From positions 496,001 through 560,000 of the forward strand of contig MU839836.1 in NCBI GenBank assembly GCA_030411725.1: a stretch of 64,000 nucleotides of DNA, written 5' to 3'. Below, piece after piece: positions 32,901 to 43,497 of this stretch. Source of the stretch: Echria macrotheca. Lineage: Eukaryota; Ascomycota; Sordariomycetes; Sordariales; Schizotheciaceae. A program made the translations under genes and the position numbers. Within the stretch, counting starts at the first letter, position 1; every line of letters starts with the position of its first letter. The notes under the pieces are model-generated. The model ran no database searches. It saw only the letters and a program-made list of their open reading frames with translations, and was not told where the DNA came from.

Positions 32901-34621
32901 GATAATGCTCTAATTCGGTACGCTGCTGGCAATTGGAACAAACATCTCAGTCATGTCGAGGGGCCTCTGGCACTGATCAACAAAGCTATCCTGCTTCTCA
33001 GCAACTCTCCCTCCTATTTTCACAGGGAGCTTGGCATCTACCGCACACTCCGTAACATCACACGATTATATAGTCACAACGCGGAAAAGACTGGGAAAGA
33101 CATGGTATCCCCATTGGTCTGTGCTTGTTATCTCGGCATCGGGTCCGTGGTGAAGCAACTTGTACAAAATGGTGCGGACGTCGATGGAATCTCCGAAGGC
33201 TTCGGCGCACCGCTGCATGGGACGGCGGTGTCCGGGTGCCCAGAAATTGCCGAACTGCTCCTTGAGCACCGAGCGTCCGTTGATGTGTCTTATGCTACGC
33301 TTGGGACACCTCTCAGACTTGCGGCCAAATACTCGAAGTACGAGTATGGCCATTATAACGATTATGGCCATTATCACGATACCATGAAGGTATTGTTGCA
33401 ACACGGGGCCAACCCGAACCTTCCATCAGGCGACCATGACTATGGCTGCCTTTTCGACGTTTTGGAGACAAATCATCAGGACTATGGCTTCCTTTTCGAC
33501 ATTTCGGAGACAGATCGTGGCCGGCGGCGTGATAAGTCCACTCATTTGCTGCTGGATTATGGTGCCGACATTCGCGAGTGGAAGGAAAGGACCGGCTCAA
33601 TATTCATGGTCGCCTGCGAAAAATGCGGGATAGGAGTGGTCAAACGCCTGGTCGAGATGGGTGTTGATACGGACCCCCCAGCTAGCATGCAGTATGCTAG
33701 CGCCCTGGATGCAGCTGTTCAGGCTAGGAAGCTCGAGACGATCGACTTCTTACTCGGACTGGGGGCCTCCAAGAGTGTGAACCGCACCGGAGGGATATGG
33801 GGTAGCCCGTTACAGTCCGCTCTGAAGCTATGCTGCCACATCGACGTTGTTTCTCGGCTTCTCGATGCTGGTGCCGATGTAAACCTGGCCGGTCCCGATA
33901 CGGATGCGCCACTGCGAATCGCTGTTCAGAACGAGGACATTGAGATGGTGAAGTTATTGCTCTGCCGTAGAGCAAATGCAAACTTCATAGGCCGTGGACG
34001 GTCCGGGACAGCGCTGCGGCTTGCTACGGCAGGTGGCCATGTCAAACTCGTCGAACTGTTACTCGCGCACGGGGCGGATCCAAATCTGGTGTTTAACACT
34101 CGGTTTGGCCAGGATATCTACAGTGATATGGACAGTGATGGAGAGACCGAGATGGGCTACGCTATTGGGGAATATTTTCCAGAGACGGCCTTAGACACAG
34201 CTGAGGGATGGGGACATTCAGAAATTGTCGAGATACTCCTTGCGGCAGGAGCCCGGCGAGCGTCGGAGCTCACCGGAGTTGGCGCTCAGGACACGGAAGA
34301 GCAGATGAACAATGACCAACATCCAAGTAAGATCAACACACTCATTCCTCCCGAACCCTCCTTACTTCAAGCTAACAACCAATCTCAGCAGTACCCGGCC
34401 CAGCTCCCCAAAACCCATACCCTCCACAATCAACCCTCCCTCCATCATCCTACAACTCCCCGCCCCCCTTCCCCCTCCCGCCAACCATTCCAGAATCCCC
34501 CGAACTCGAACTCAACGACCCCCGCCCCTTCTCCCCCCCTATCCCCAGCCCTAGCCCCCGTCCCGCGCTCTCTCCCACCACCCCAACACCACCTCCCCCT
34601 TCCTTCTCCCCCCGAACCTGA
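29959..34621 (+). CDS. STAND/NLR-type receptor: HeLo-like N-terminus, NACHT NTPase, ankyrin repeats
   Basis: Exons are 29959-30380, 30425-30768, 30818-30842, 31686-32273, 32324-34326 and probably 34389-34621; all phases agree and give about 1204 aa. The start (MDPLSLAASVAGLASLTLEV) is the fungal N-terminal domain of STAND proteins (HeLo-like). Walker A GIPGCGKTIL (about 255-264) is assembled across two introns, with the tiny 25 bp exon in the middle; Walker B is YIIIDALDEA (about 355). Ankyrin repeats span about 715-1110, followed by a Pro/Ser-rich tail. Family role: intracellular sensors of non-self or heterokaryon incompatibility that oligomerise and trigger a death or defence effector. The fourth intron is 843 bp because a transposon sits in it. 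The last intron and Pro-rich exon are the least certain; without them the frame runs to 34682. Confidence 0.87.
30886..31682. mobile_element. Non-autonomous Tc1/mariner-like DNA transposon inserted in an NLR intron
   Basis: The 797 bp element is flanked by TA at 30884-30885 and 31683-31684, a TA target duplication. Terminal inverted repeats are imperfect: CCTTAGCGG on the left, CCGGTAAGG on the right. Both subterminal regions are packed with GCAAGGC/GCCTTGC motifs (about 30945-31055 and 31575-31660), in both orientations. The centre has CTAC-type microsatellite (about 31220-31290) and 12 bp degenerate repeats around AATGGCCCT and AATAGTCCT. There is no transposase frame, so it needs a helper in trans. 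The TA preference suggests a Tc1/mariner/pogo relative; the exact family cannot be named without a search. Confidence 0.75.
31218..31291. repeat. CTAC/CCTA microsatellite inside the transposon
   Basis: Tandem tetranucleotides CCTA with CCCA variants and one shortened unit run through the middle of the element. They lie within the NLR intron, so length changes would not affect the protein. Confidence 0.85.
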
Positions 34622-34842
34622 ATATCTTCGTCGTCCTCATCCCCGGTGTACCGTCGCCACTGGTATACCACAACACAGATGAAGACAACAAGAATGAGCG
34701 CGAAGCCGGCGTCCATTACGCCGGCTAGGAGGGAACCCGTGCCGGAGGCGTAGGAGGAGGACCAGAGAGATGCGGTGACGGCTTCATCTGTTTGTTCTGG
34801 TTTCGGAAGTTCATCTTGAGAGTGGGATGGTTCGGCCTGCAT
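34450..34842 (-). CDS. Small single-pass membrane protein (putative)
   Basis: This is an ATG-started frame of 130 aa. Residues 1-35 are polar and acidic; residues about 40-62 (MDAGFALILVVFICVVVYQW) form a strong transmembrane helix followed by WRR, giving N-out/C-in topology by the positive-inside rule. The tail is acidic, then Gly/Ser-rich and low in complexity. The tail overlaps, on the opposite strand, the probable Pro-rich last exon of the NLR gene; the membrane helix itself does not. I do not recognise a family. The helix and its sharp boundary favour a real gene, but the overlap is unusual and one of the two ends may be misassigned. Confidence 0.5.
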   Translation of the reverse strand: MQAEPSHSQDELPKPEQTDEAVTASLWSSSYASGTGSLLAGVMDAGFALILVVFICVVVYQWRRYTGDEDDEDIQVRGEKEGGGGVGVVGESAGRGLGLGIGGEKGRGSLSSSSGDSGMVGGRGKGGGEL

Positions 34843-36066
34843 TTTTGTTTTTATCCCGAGTTTGAGTTTGAGTTTGAGTTTGGTAATTCGCAGTTTCTCC
34901 TTTCAGATAGCAAAGTTCAATTTGAGAGTCTTTAACGAAGCGTGCGTGTTTGTCTGAAGAGTCTGAAGAGAATGCCAAGTTCGAGACGTTGCGTTGCGTT
35001 GGGTAGGTAGGTAGTTTGAACGGGGAAAATTTTCCTTCCCAAAAAGAGAATCCGGGAGGAGGAAAAAATGACAGGTAGGTAGGCATGGATGGGGCAACGG
35101 GAGACTCGGGGACACCTAGGGAGAACAAGTAGGTACGGTACCACCGTCCCACGTTCCGCAACCATTCGAAAGTCTCGTGGGGATGACCAGAAAACTCGAG
35201 ACGCGAAATACACAAAGTATCACGGCCTGCTTCCACAGCCGACAACGTGGCGACCGAGTCCTACATTACCCGAATTTCCCTCAAAGCAAGAAGGACGGGG
35301 TTACCATGCCCTGGCCGATCCCCCGATACTCTGAGAAGAGGATACATGAACCAGACAACTTCCCAATTCCTCATTCAACACCTATATCCCCCCTCCCCCC
35401 TCACCACATCCAAAAAAAAAAAAAAAAGAAACAAGGAAAAAAAGGGGGGACGGACAGACCATCTCAGACAACCCACACTCTAGTCGAGCGGGAACAAGCA
35501 AGGAAAGAAAACGCAAAAGAGTAAAACAGGATAGGATACCCTACTGTAAGAAACGGGTGAACAAGACTCCATCCATCCCGCCACCGAAACGAGACACAGT
35601 CAGTCCAGCAATCACCGTCGTATCTCGCTCGCCTAAAAAAAACGAAATACCAACCATACCACACCACAACGTACTCTCAAATCCACACCACAACGAATCC
35701 TAGACGAGCATAATAATCCGGTCCATTCTCAAATACACTGCCTTCAATGGGCTCAAACGCTGTTTAAACCTTCCTTCTATATCATCACCGACGCCAACCC
35801 AACCCAGCCTAGATACGCCCTTCCAAGCTTGCTAAGTACGGAATATCCATATTTATTCCCTCGTACTTAACATCCTCACAACCCGAAAGAAACGGGAAAC
35901 CTCTAAACGTGACGCAGTCTGTCAACGTCGTATCTCGCATAAATACCATGTCACGACGTACTGTCAAACCCATAGTAAGCAATACAGAGGTGTATTACAG
36001 TTCGAAGACTCTTAAACACATGCCCTTAAACCGTCTGTTGCTAGCATCAACATATCAGGTACAGAG
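34843..36066. other. Intergenic with homopolymer runs
   Basis: This holds the upstream region of the small membrane protein gene and the downstream region of homogentisate dioxygenase. Poly-A and poly-G runs occur near 35409-35446. No gene was recognised. Confidence 0.5.
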
Positions 36067-37516
36067 CTACAACAAATGCGACCCGCTCCCCCCCTCCCCC
36101 GTCCAGTGCACCTTAACCCCGCCCCAGCTATGCTCGCTATACGCCTCCTGCACCTTGCAACACTTCTTCAGCCCCCACTCCGTCACGCCCACCATCAGAC
36201 AGCTCTCAAACATAAACGCACAGCTCCCCCCGCCCACCTTGGCCGGCTTCAGCTCGGCGTTCCGCGCGCCCTCATACGAATCCGCATCCGGCCCGTGCCC
36301 GCTCATGACGTTGTGCAGGCTCGCGCCGCCGGGGACGAAACCGCCCTGTCCGCCCTTCTTGGCGTCGTACCCGCCGCAGATCAGGCCCATGAACTCGCTC
36401 ATCGTGTTGCGGTGGTACCACGGCGGACGGAACGTGTCCTCGCCCACGAGCCAGCGGGGCGGAAAGATGACAAAGTCCGCGACCGCGGTGCCGACGTGGT
36501 CCGACGGCGCCGAGAGAACCGTGAATATCGACGGGTCCGGGTGGTCGTAGCTGATGGAGCCGATGGTGTTGAAGCGGCCGAGGTCGTACTTGTAGGGATA
36601 GTAGTTGCCGTGCCAGGCCACCACGTCGAAGGGCGTGTGCGGCTGCGCCGTCGCGAACAGCGTGTTGTTGAACTTGGCCACGACGTTGTACACGTTGGGT
36701 CCGTCAAAGGCTGTCGTCCCGCAGTCGGTCGTGAAGCACGCCACGGGCGCCTGGAAGTCGCGGGCGTTGGCGAGACCGTTGGAGCCGATCGGGCCAAGCT
36801 CCGGGAGAATGAAATGGCCTTGGTAGAGCTCGAGCGCATATCCCCGTGCCGGTTTCCCCTCGGCAAGGTGGACCTGGTACCGCACACCGCGAGGGATCAC
36901 GCAGATCTCCAGGGGCCGGACAAGCATCCACCCAAACTCGGTCCGGATATCAAGCGCACCCTCTTGCGGCACGATCAACAGATCACCATCAGCCGAGTAG
37001 AACGCCGAGCGCTCGTCCATCGACTTCCCGGCGGCATAGATGTAGATACCAATCCCCTGCTTCAGCGTCGGATCACCAGCGCCAGCGATAAGATGGAGAC
37101 CGGAAACAAAGTCGGTAGCCTCGGATGAGGCATGGTCAAACGGATCCCACCGAAGCTGGTTCGGGATAAAGTGGAGCTTCCCGCCCGTCATGCTCTCGGG
37201 GGACGCGTCGGCCGACAGCTCGGTAAAGGGAGGATGGGAGCAGGACGGCAGGATCCGGTACAGCCATGTCTGCTTGTTCTCGTGGCGGGGCGCCGTGAAT
37301 GCCGTCCCGGACAGCTTCTCGGCGTAGAGCCCTAGGGGCGGCTTCTGGGGCGAGTTCTGGCCGATCGGGAGAGCACCGGGGGAAGCCTCGGATCTGTGAA
37401 GACAGACTTAGTAGGTGGTTTACCCCTGAGAGGAAAAAGAATACGTACTCTAGGTACGAGTCGAAGCCATTCTGGTACCGGTACTTTTCCGGGAGGTCGA
37501 ACTGTGTTACGGGCAT
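36067..37516 (-). CDS. hmgA: Homogentisate 1,2-dioxygenase
   Basis: Two exons, 37516-37449 and 37393-36067, give 464 aa; the intron joins YLE to SEASPGALP in phase. Conserved blocks include SGTAFTAPRHENKQTWLYRI near the start and the PPWYHRNTMSEFMGL iron-binding region with the His and Glu ligands, followed about 30 residues on by GHGPD holding the last His ligand. Reaction: ring opening of homogentisate to maleylacetoacetate, the central step of phenylalanine and tyrosine catabolism in the cytosol. In Aspergillus, blocking this step leads to pyomelanin. In several fungi the gene clusters with fumarylacetoacetase and maleylacetoacetate isomerase; those are not adjacent here. The C-terminus carries an extra Gly-rich stretch. 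Confidence 0.95.
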
Positions 37517-38228
37517 CTCGACGGTATCTTGTGGTCGAGGAAGGAGGACAAAGACGAGGGGAAACGAAGGATTCTGAAGAGGCCATCTTAATACGGGTAT
37601 AAGCTACACAAGCCCGTTGTGCCGTCATCGTCTTGGTCACTGATGCAGAGGATGCGACTGCTAACGCGTCAATTCCGCGATCCAACGGGTGGATGCCGAT
37701 ATTAGCCGCACATATGCGCACCCTCTCTCCCTTCCCAATGCGGGGTCTTTTACACCGAGCACAACTAAGCATCGACACCGCTCAATTTACCACTCAATCC
37801 AACTCGAGTATTAAACGACTAACTCAATAGGTACAGCTCTTCCGTGGAGTATATGCCAACGGTTTCTCGAATCCCGAGGTGATGGCAAACACGGCCTGTT
37901 GCTGCAGGTACACGATCCAGTCACAGTTGGAGTCTCAACCCCGCATCGACCAAGCATTGCATCTCAGACTTCACTTCACGACCACGGTACACAACACAAG
38001 CCAAATGGCTGGAGATGACGTATATTGGTTGACCGACCGCGGTCGCGTCCAAAGTGACCCCAGCTATTCGCTATTCCGTTTTGTCAAGGTCCGGTCCGCC
38101 CGGCCAACAAGAAGCAAAACCATGTTCATCCGCTGACGTCCCGATATCCCCGTTCTGCCGCGTCCGGCGCCGCCGAACGCCAGCAGAATGCCGAGATATC
38201 AAGACACATGTCGGGGGCGAGTCGTTCA
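37517..38228. other. Intergenic upstream of homogentisate dioxygenase
   Basis: About 700 bp contains the hmgA promoter and the 3' end of the next gene. No additional gene was recognised. Confidence 0.5.
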
Positions 38229-38877
38229 TTACTCGTCACCACCCTTCTTCTTCTTCTTACTGCCGCCACCCGTCGAGCCTGCATCCTTTTGGAGGTGCAC
38301 AATCAGCCTCGTCCATGACTCCTCCTTGTCCCACTCGAATCCTGCGAGGTAAGCCAAGTCAAGCTCGTCGTCCGCCTACACCTGTCAGTTGATGTCACCG
38401 ACTAACAGCAATCAGACTCACCCTCTTCTTGAACTGCTTGTGGATGGCATCTAGTGCATCCTTGATTGTTACTCCCTTGAGGTTCCGTGCTGTTACTTCC
38501 AGCCCAAGCGGGAAGTGGAGGTCAATCTTCTTGACAGGGGGCGTCGTGAGCATCTTCTTGAGGTATTCCTTGTCGTCTATCGTCGTAGGCGACGTGTTGA
38601 TCTTCCTGGACACGGCGTCAGACCAATTGATGAGACGGACGTCAGGCCAACATACCATCCCAGTCTCTGCGTCTCCTTGGCGATCTGGAGCTCAATTCCT
38701 TGAGCCTCTACGGCTTGTCAGTCGCCATCCGGGACCTGAGCGAGGTTACATACCCAGGTCGTTGATGTTCATGACGCCATTGGCGCTTGAGCTCGCCCGT
38801 CGGTGCTTGGTCTCCTTTGGCGGAGACGAAGACAGACCCTGGACGGCGGAGTCGACCTTGGTGAGAGGTTCAGACAT
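38229..38877 (-). CDS. Small conserved fungal protein with Lys-rich C-terminus
   Basis: Four exons, 38877-38754, 38707-38656, 38605-38422 and 38375-38229, give 168 aa with all phases consistent. The conserved core is EYLKKMLTTPPVKKIDLHFP ... GVTIKDALDAIHKQFKKRADDELD ... YLAGFEWDKEE, a pattern I associate with a widespread fungal domain of unknown function, possibly the DUF6699 type; this name is from memory. It is followed by Gly-Ser-Lys rich residues. There is no signal peptide or membrane helix, so it is likely cytosolic or nuclear. The four-exon structure with perfect phase strongly supports a real gene. Confidence 0.78.
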
Positions 38878-40728
38878 GTTGAGTGTTTGGTCTGGAGGAT
38901 GGGATCAGGAGATCTCGCGTGTCTACGGATGATCCGGCTGATTAGAGGAGCCAGACGAGGGGAGGTGGAAGGCAGCAGTACCGTAACTGATGGTGATATG
39001 TGGTGTTGTGGTTGGTGATGATGGATCGGCCGCGTCTGTTGGACAAAGAGAGGGGTCGGGGAGAAAGGAGGAGAAGAGCTGAGGACGGGAGGGGGAAAGG
39101 GGTAGATAGCCATAGCTGGTGCAGCCCGTTCCTGCTGCCTCTCTCTGCTGTTTCGTCAGACCGGGCGGGGTAATGCCTCAGAGAGATCACGTTGACGGTT
39201 CGGGGGCGATCGCGTGACGAGTACATCATCATGGCACGACAGGGCGGGGAGCCACAGCCCTGACCTCACCCCCAGCATGTACCCTTTACCTGGCTCGAGC
39301 GCCTTGCATAACACCAGCCAGGGGCCTGTTTCTGGGGTAAATCCGGGGTAGCTTGGTCGCTGACCCACTACGGCCAGCCACCCTTTCTGCCCCGGATGCA
39401 GTCAAAACGGCGAGCCAATTCCCCAGAAGCAGCGTGGCAGGTGTGCATCGACTTTGCAACAGGCCTGTGGGCATTTGTGGTGGATTTTGGCGTCTGCCAA
39501 ATGTCAATTGACACCCAAGTGACACCGAGCTGTGTTGCCGGCCCGCCCGAGCCAGAGACGGGCAGAGCGGGGTTGTGGGCCGCCCGCTGTGCTAGCGTTG
39601 CCTCCACTGTCAACCGCAGCTGAGCATCCGACGACGCCGGCACCCCTAGCTTCCAAGGCCTTCGACGTGTTTGTGACTCTGTGTCGAGTGCATCGAACGA
39701 ATGGAATGGCCTTTCCTTGTCCTCGGGCGTCTATTTCCGAGTCATCCGTCGGCCTTTTCAGGGTAGCTGCTGTGGACGCACTGGGAGCAGATGCCATCAG
39801 CTGTCCGCATTCCAGCTGCGCCGCTTCCTTGTTTGACCTTGTGCCTAGCCAACGTCTCTTTGAAGGCGTCTGCTGCAGAGGTGTAAATGTCGCTAATAAT
39901 GGGTTTTCACACTTTCGACTGTTCCCGAGACCACCAAGTAATGCTTGTTTAGCATCCTCGTCGTACTATCTAGTGGAAGAAATTGCCTGAGGACGCTCCC
40001 CGAGTTTTTCCATACGCACTCCACGTAGTACAAGGTTAGATCGTGCAAAGGCTTTGAGCCTTGCGGACGGGCAATGTTGTCCCCCGGTCCTCGCTCGTCG
40101 ACGCGGTCCCCCTCGGGAGCTAACGGCTGCTTGGCCGGAGTTAGCAGGGACTTACACTGACTGCTTCCTTCATTGAAGACCATCAGTTCCATCAACGCTA
40201 TCGACAATCTTGTTAGAGTTGTGGCCGCGTTCGGGGCTTGCGATTGCTCCGGGCCGTGCGCCAATCCATGTCACGTTGGTGGGGCCGCCCTGGACGACTT
40301 CAACGACACACGGAACCATCAACATCAACCTGGAGCCTGACTACAAGTATACAAACCTAACGACAGCCTGGTTATCTTCTACTTGGAAACTGCATACTTC
40401 GGGCACGTTTTGCAGGCAGATAAAGACAAAAAGTACCGCTTTTTCCTCAATAGACGTCCAAGGAGTACTTCCATCTGCATGAACCTCCACAAAAGCCGTG
40501 ATCCAAGGACAACTCTATCCAACAGGATGCATTGTTTTCTACCACTCAACGCTGCATTACAAATATCAGACTATACGCTTGCTTAATGGAATAAAACACC
40601 CTATTCGCTAAACCTTCCACCGTGGTCCGTTCCGCAAAGTACAGATGTCCGGGCGAGGGCTTGACATCAGCACTGGCGCCGTTCGAAGGGTCGCCATGAT
40701 GTGCCCGGCTGGGGGCCACCATGTTGGT
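38878..40728. other. Long intergenic region, no gene seen
   Basis: About 1.85 kb. Several short open frames exist on both strands but none shows recognisable motifs, splice continuity or codon character. It may hold degenerate sequence; nothing can be supported. Confidence 0.45.
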
Positions 40729-41844
40729 CTAGGTGGAGCCAGATCCGACAGCCGGAGAGATGTGGTCGGGATCATCGTCAGCGACCGGTGTCGGACTGGG
40801 AGCGAAAGGGAGAGGATCAAGTGAAGGAGTCGAGCTGGGAGCGAATGGCGTTGGGCTGGGAGCGAAAGGGAGAGGATCAAGTGAAGGAGCCGAGCTGGGA
40901 GGGATAGGGAAATGATCAAGTGAAGGAGCCGAGCTGGGAGCGAAAGGGAGAGGCTCAGATGAAGGATTCGAGCTGGGAGCGACCGGGCTGGGAGAGTCAG
41001 GTGGAACATAATCGGGGTAGGTTTCCTGGGCGCCATCTCGTCAACAACCAGACGGGGAGGGTACCTAGACCTCATCCATGCTTACCAATCGATGGAATCT
41101 CGCTCCATACTTGGCCCGGAAGCCCGCGTCCTCGGCAGCGAGCTGATCCAACCTGTTGGCAATCCGCTCAAGCACGCCGCCCCCCCAAAGTGGGCCACGA
41201 TGTGGCTCGTGGTAGTACTTTGCCCGCTGCCACTCCAACGTCAGAACCCATTTGGTCAGGGCGAACATGCGGAGCTGGCGATCCCTCTTTGTCATGCCAA
41301 CCAAAGGATCCTAGTACTTGAAGGCACCGGTGTGGTCGTGGAGGTGGTGCTGCCTCAACTCGTATTCCGTGTTAAATGTTCGACCGCACATCTTGTTACT
41401 GTTGTTCTGGAGGAGGAGGTCGCAAACTCCAGTTGGGTCGCGAGCCAGAATCGCCGGAGGCCCAGGGTAAACCGGAATATCATAACGAACTGGGCGGCCG
41501 AGTGCTTTTTGAAACCAGTTGGTGGGACGGATCTCAACGCCCCCTTCCAGGAAGCCGGAGTGCGGGATAGGACCATGGTAGTACCCCCTGGCGTGCTGGA
41601 CCATACCAGGATAATACCAACCATCGATAGGGTTCTCTGCTTTCTGGACGTCCGAGCTGTTACAGAATTCGACTGTGATATCTTCCGGCTCTGGCACTCT
41701 CTCTCCAGGGAAGGCCTTCCGAATCCTCTTTGTAGTGCGCTTCATCCACTTCTTAGCGTCCGTCATTCGAGAGGTACTCGTGGGTGCCATGGTGATCGGC
41801 GATGGACTGTCGGGATGAGTGGGTATAACTGAGCGATGCTGCAT
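40729..41844 (-). pseudogene. C2H2-like protein with 13-residue repeat tail, interrupted by an in-frame TAG
   Basis: Start at 41844 or 41790. The frame runs to 41311 (TAG at 41313-41311) and then continues in the same frame, with coding character, to a donor GTAAGC at 41085. It is spliced to exon 41025-40729, which begins ETYPDYVPP. The part before TAG ends in a zinc-finger-like CGRTFNTEYELRQHHLHDH, and the part after contains a basic helix with MTKRDRQLRMFALTKW and RAKYYHEPHRG. The final exon carries Pro/Ser-rich repeats of the type APSSAPSLDPLPF. No intron with correct phase removes the TAG. It could be a disabled gene, stop read-through, or a sequence error; without the stop the protein would be about 370 aa. 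Function unknown; seems lineage-restricted. Confidence 0.6.
40780..41000. repeat. Coding minisatellite, ~39 bp unit
   Basis: Imperfect tandem copies of a unit around GAGCTGGGAGCGAAAGGGAGAGGATCAAGTGAAGGAGC-like sequence (unit about 39 bp) occur. On the minus strand they keep one frame and encode 13-residue Pro/Ser repeats, some units shortened to seven residues. Confidence 0.8.
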
Positions 41845-42616
41845 TGCGGAATGATGGGCGTCTACTTGGTGTTGTTTGAAGCAGTCAAGGGGAGCGGGCG
41901 AGCTAGAAATACGATTTGGGAGAATGCCCACTTGGCAAGACTGTTGGTGTCTACGTCGGAAGGAGAGCCAACCCAGGTGGGCTGGGAGCAGCTTCATACA
42001 CTGAGGAAGGAGGTGGGAGGTGGAATGTGCCGCTAGCAGCCACGGAGCACACATGATGGCACGGCTGTTGTTGACCGAGCATCTTTACTTCCCAGTAGCA
42101 CGCGAAGCACGATTCGTCGGGAGTGTACCTGCTCTCTAAAACGATCGCAGTTACCAAATTAGGCATATATTGCTGCGTATTGTCATATGCGCTCTTGGTC
42201 TAGGAAATGACCGTCGTCGTCACGGTCGTCACGACTCGCCTGGGGTCTAGTTCGATGCAGTCGACACCGAGGAATACTGAACAGAACCCTGACGGCTTCA
42301 TCACGGGATAAAGCCCGGGCACGCCCTGGGAGGGGTTGGCATCGACTTTCAGCGTTTTGAGAGTGCAATCCGCTGCTGCGTTGAGACAAGGAGTCAAGGA
42401 CCAGTGCAGCGAGGACCAGGTGGGTCCGGTCGCCGTCAGGATGTGTGGGTGCACGTGACTTCACTAGCCCTCTCCAATCGCAATCAGCCACCGCCCCACT
42501 TGGCAAACCCACAAACTGCTGGTTGAGAAATTCTGAGGTCCGAACTTCCCCTCAGCGGAAATTTCAATCCCATCGACAACAACGAGATACTAACCATCAA
42601 CAGCAAATTCGTCAAG
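41845..42616. promoter_or_regulatory. Divergent intergenic region before ribosomal protein L19
   Basis: This contains the upstream region of the repeat-tail gene and the promoter and 5' untranslated exon of the L19 gene. Short open frames on the minus strand (about 42183-42512) have no recognisable features. Confidence 0.5.
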
Positions 42617-43497
42617 ATGTGAGTGCCCTCGAACCATCTCTCAATGCACCAAACAAGACCCCGAGATCTCGCTGGATGCGACTGCCACCCGAGTCGCGGC
42701 GCCCTGCACCACAAAATGGTGGTCGAACGAGACTTGCGACCCTCACGTCACAGCATCGCCATTCCGAAACTGCCGTGCCTGAGAAGACGACTTGAGCCCG
42801 AGGACTGACTTTTGCGTCTGTAGGGTTAATCTACGGACCCAGAAGCGGCTTGCGTCCTCCGTCCTGGGCGTCGGCGAGCGCAAGATCTGGCTCGACCCCA
42901 GCGAGGTGAGCGAGATCAGCAATGCCAACTCCCGCCAGACGATCCGCAAGCTCGTCGCCGATGGCCTCATTATCAAGAAGCCGGTCACCATGCACTCGCG
43001 CTCCCGCGCCCGTGCCCTCAACCTCGCCCGCCGCGACGGCCGCCACCGTGGCTTCGGTAAGCGGAAGGGTACCGCCGACGCCCGTATGCCCGAGTACGTT
43101 GCCACGCCGATAGAGATGGATACGGAAGTGCTGGGAGGCTGACAACCGAGATAGGCAGGTTCTTTGGATGCGTCGCCAGCGGGTTTTGCGTCGTCTTCTC
43201 GTAAAGTACCGTGCCAGCGGCAAGATCGACAAGCACCTGTACCACGAGCTTTACCACCTCGCCAAGGGTAATACGTTCAAGCACAAGAGAGGTCTTGTTG
43301 AGCACGTAGGTTTTTCTGAATCCGTGGACGCGGCGGTGCTGACGCAGGAACAGATCCACCGGGCCAAGGCGGAGAAGGCGCGTGAGAGACAGATCAAGGA
43401 GGAGATGGATGCTAAGCGTGCCCGGACCAAGGCTGCTCGCGAGCGCAAGCTGGAGAGGCAGGCGGCGAAGCGAAATGCTCTCATGGGCGAGGAGTAA
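42617..43497 (+). CDS. rpl19: 60S ribosomal protein L19 (eL19)
   Basis: Exons are 42617-42618, 42824-43093, 43155-43305 and 43354-43497, giving 188 aa. The initiator codon is split: AT lies at 42617-42618 before a GTGAGT donor, and G opens the next exon, restoring MVNLRTQKRLASSVLGVGERKIWLDP. Other eL19 hallmarks are MHSRSRARALNLARRDGRHRGFGKRKG (with breaks), VLWMRRQRVLRRLL, and the Lys/Arg/Ala-rich C-terminal helix. All introns keep phase; the acceptor at 43154 gives PEQVLWM, the expected join. It is a structural protein of the large subunit, forming an intersubunit bridge. A 205 bp first intron right at the start codon is a typical ribosomal-protein-gene arrangement. Confidence 0.95.

Noticed and set aside
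35177..35524. 115-codon plus-strand frame containing a Lys run
   Set aside because: The Lys run is a poly-A tract in non-coding sequence; flanking residues lack coding character.
36076..37128. 350-codon plus-strand frame
   Set aside because: Opposite strand of homogentisate dioxygenase, rich in Arg/Val/His with no domain; a GC-rich antisense shadow.
41300..41345. Possible small intron removing the TAG at 41311-41313
   Set aside because: All GT/AG pairs give introns of 33-43 bp or break the downstream frame, so none is acceptable.
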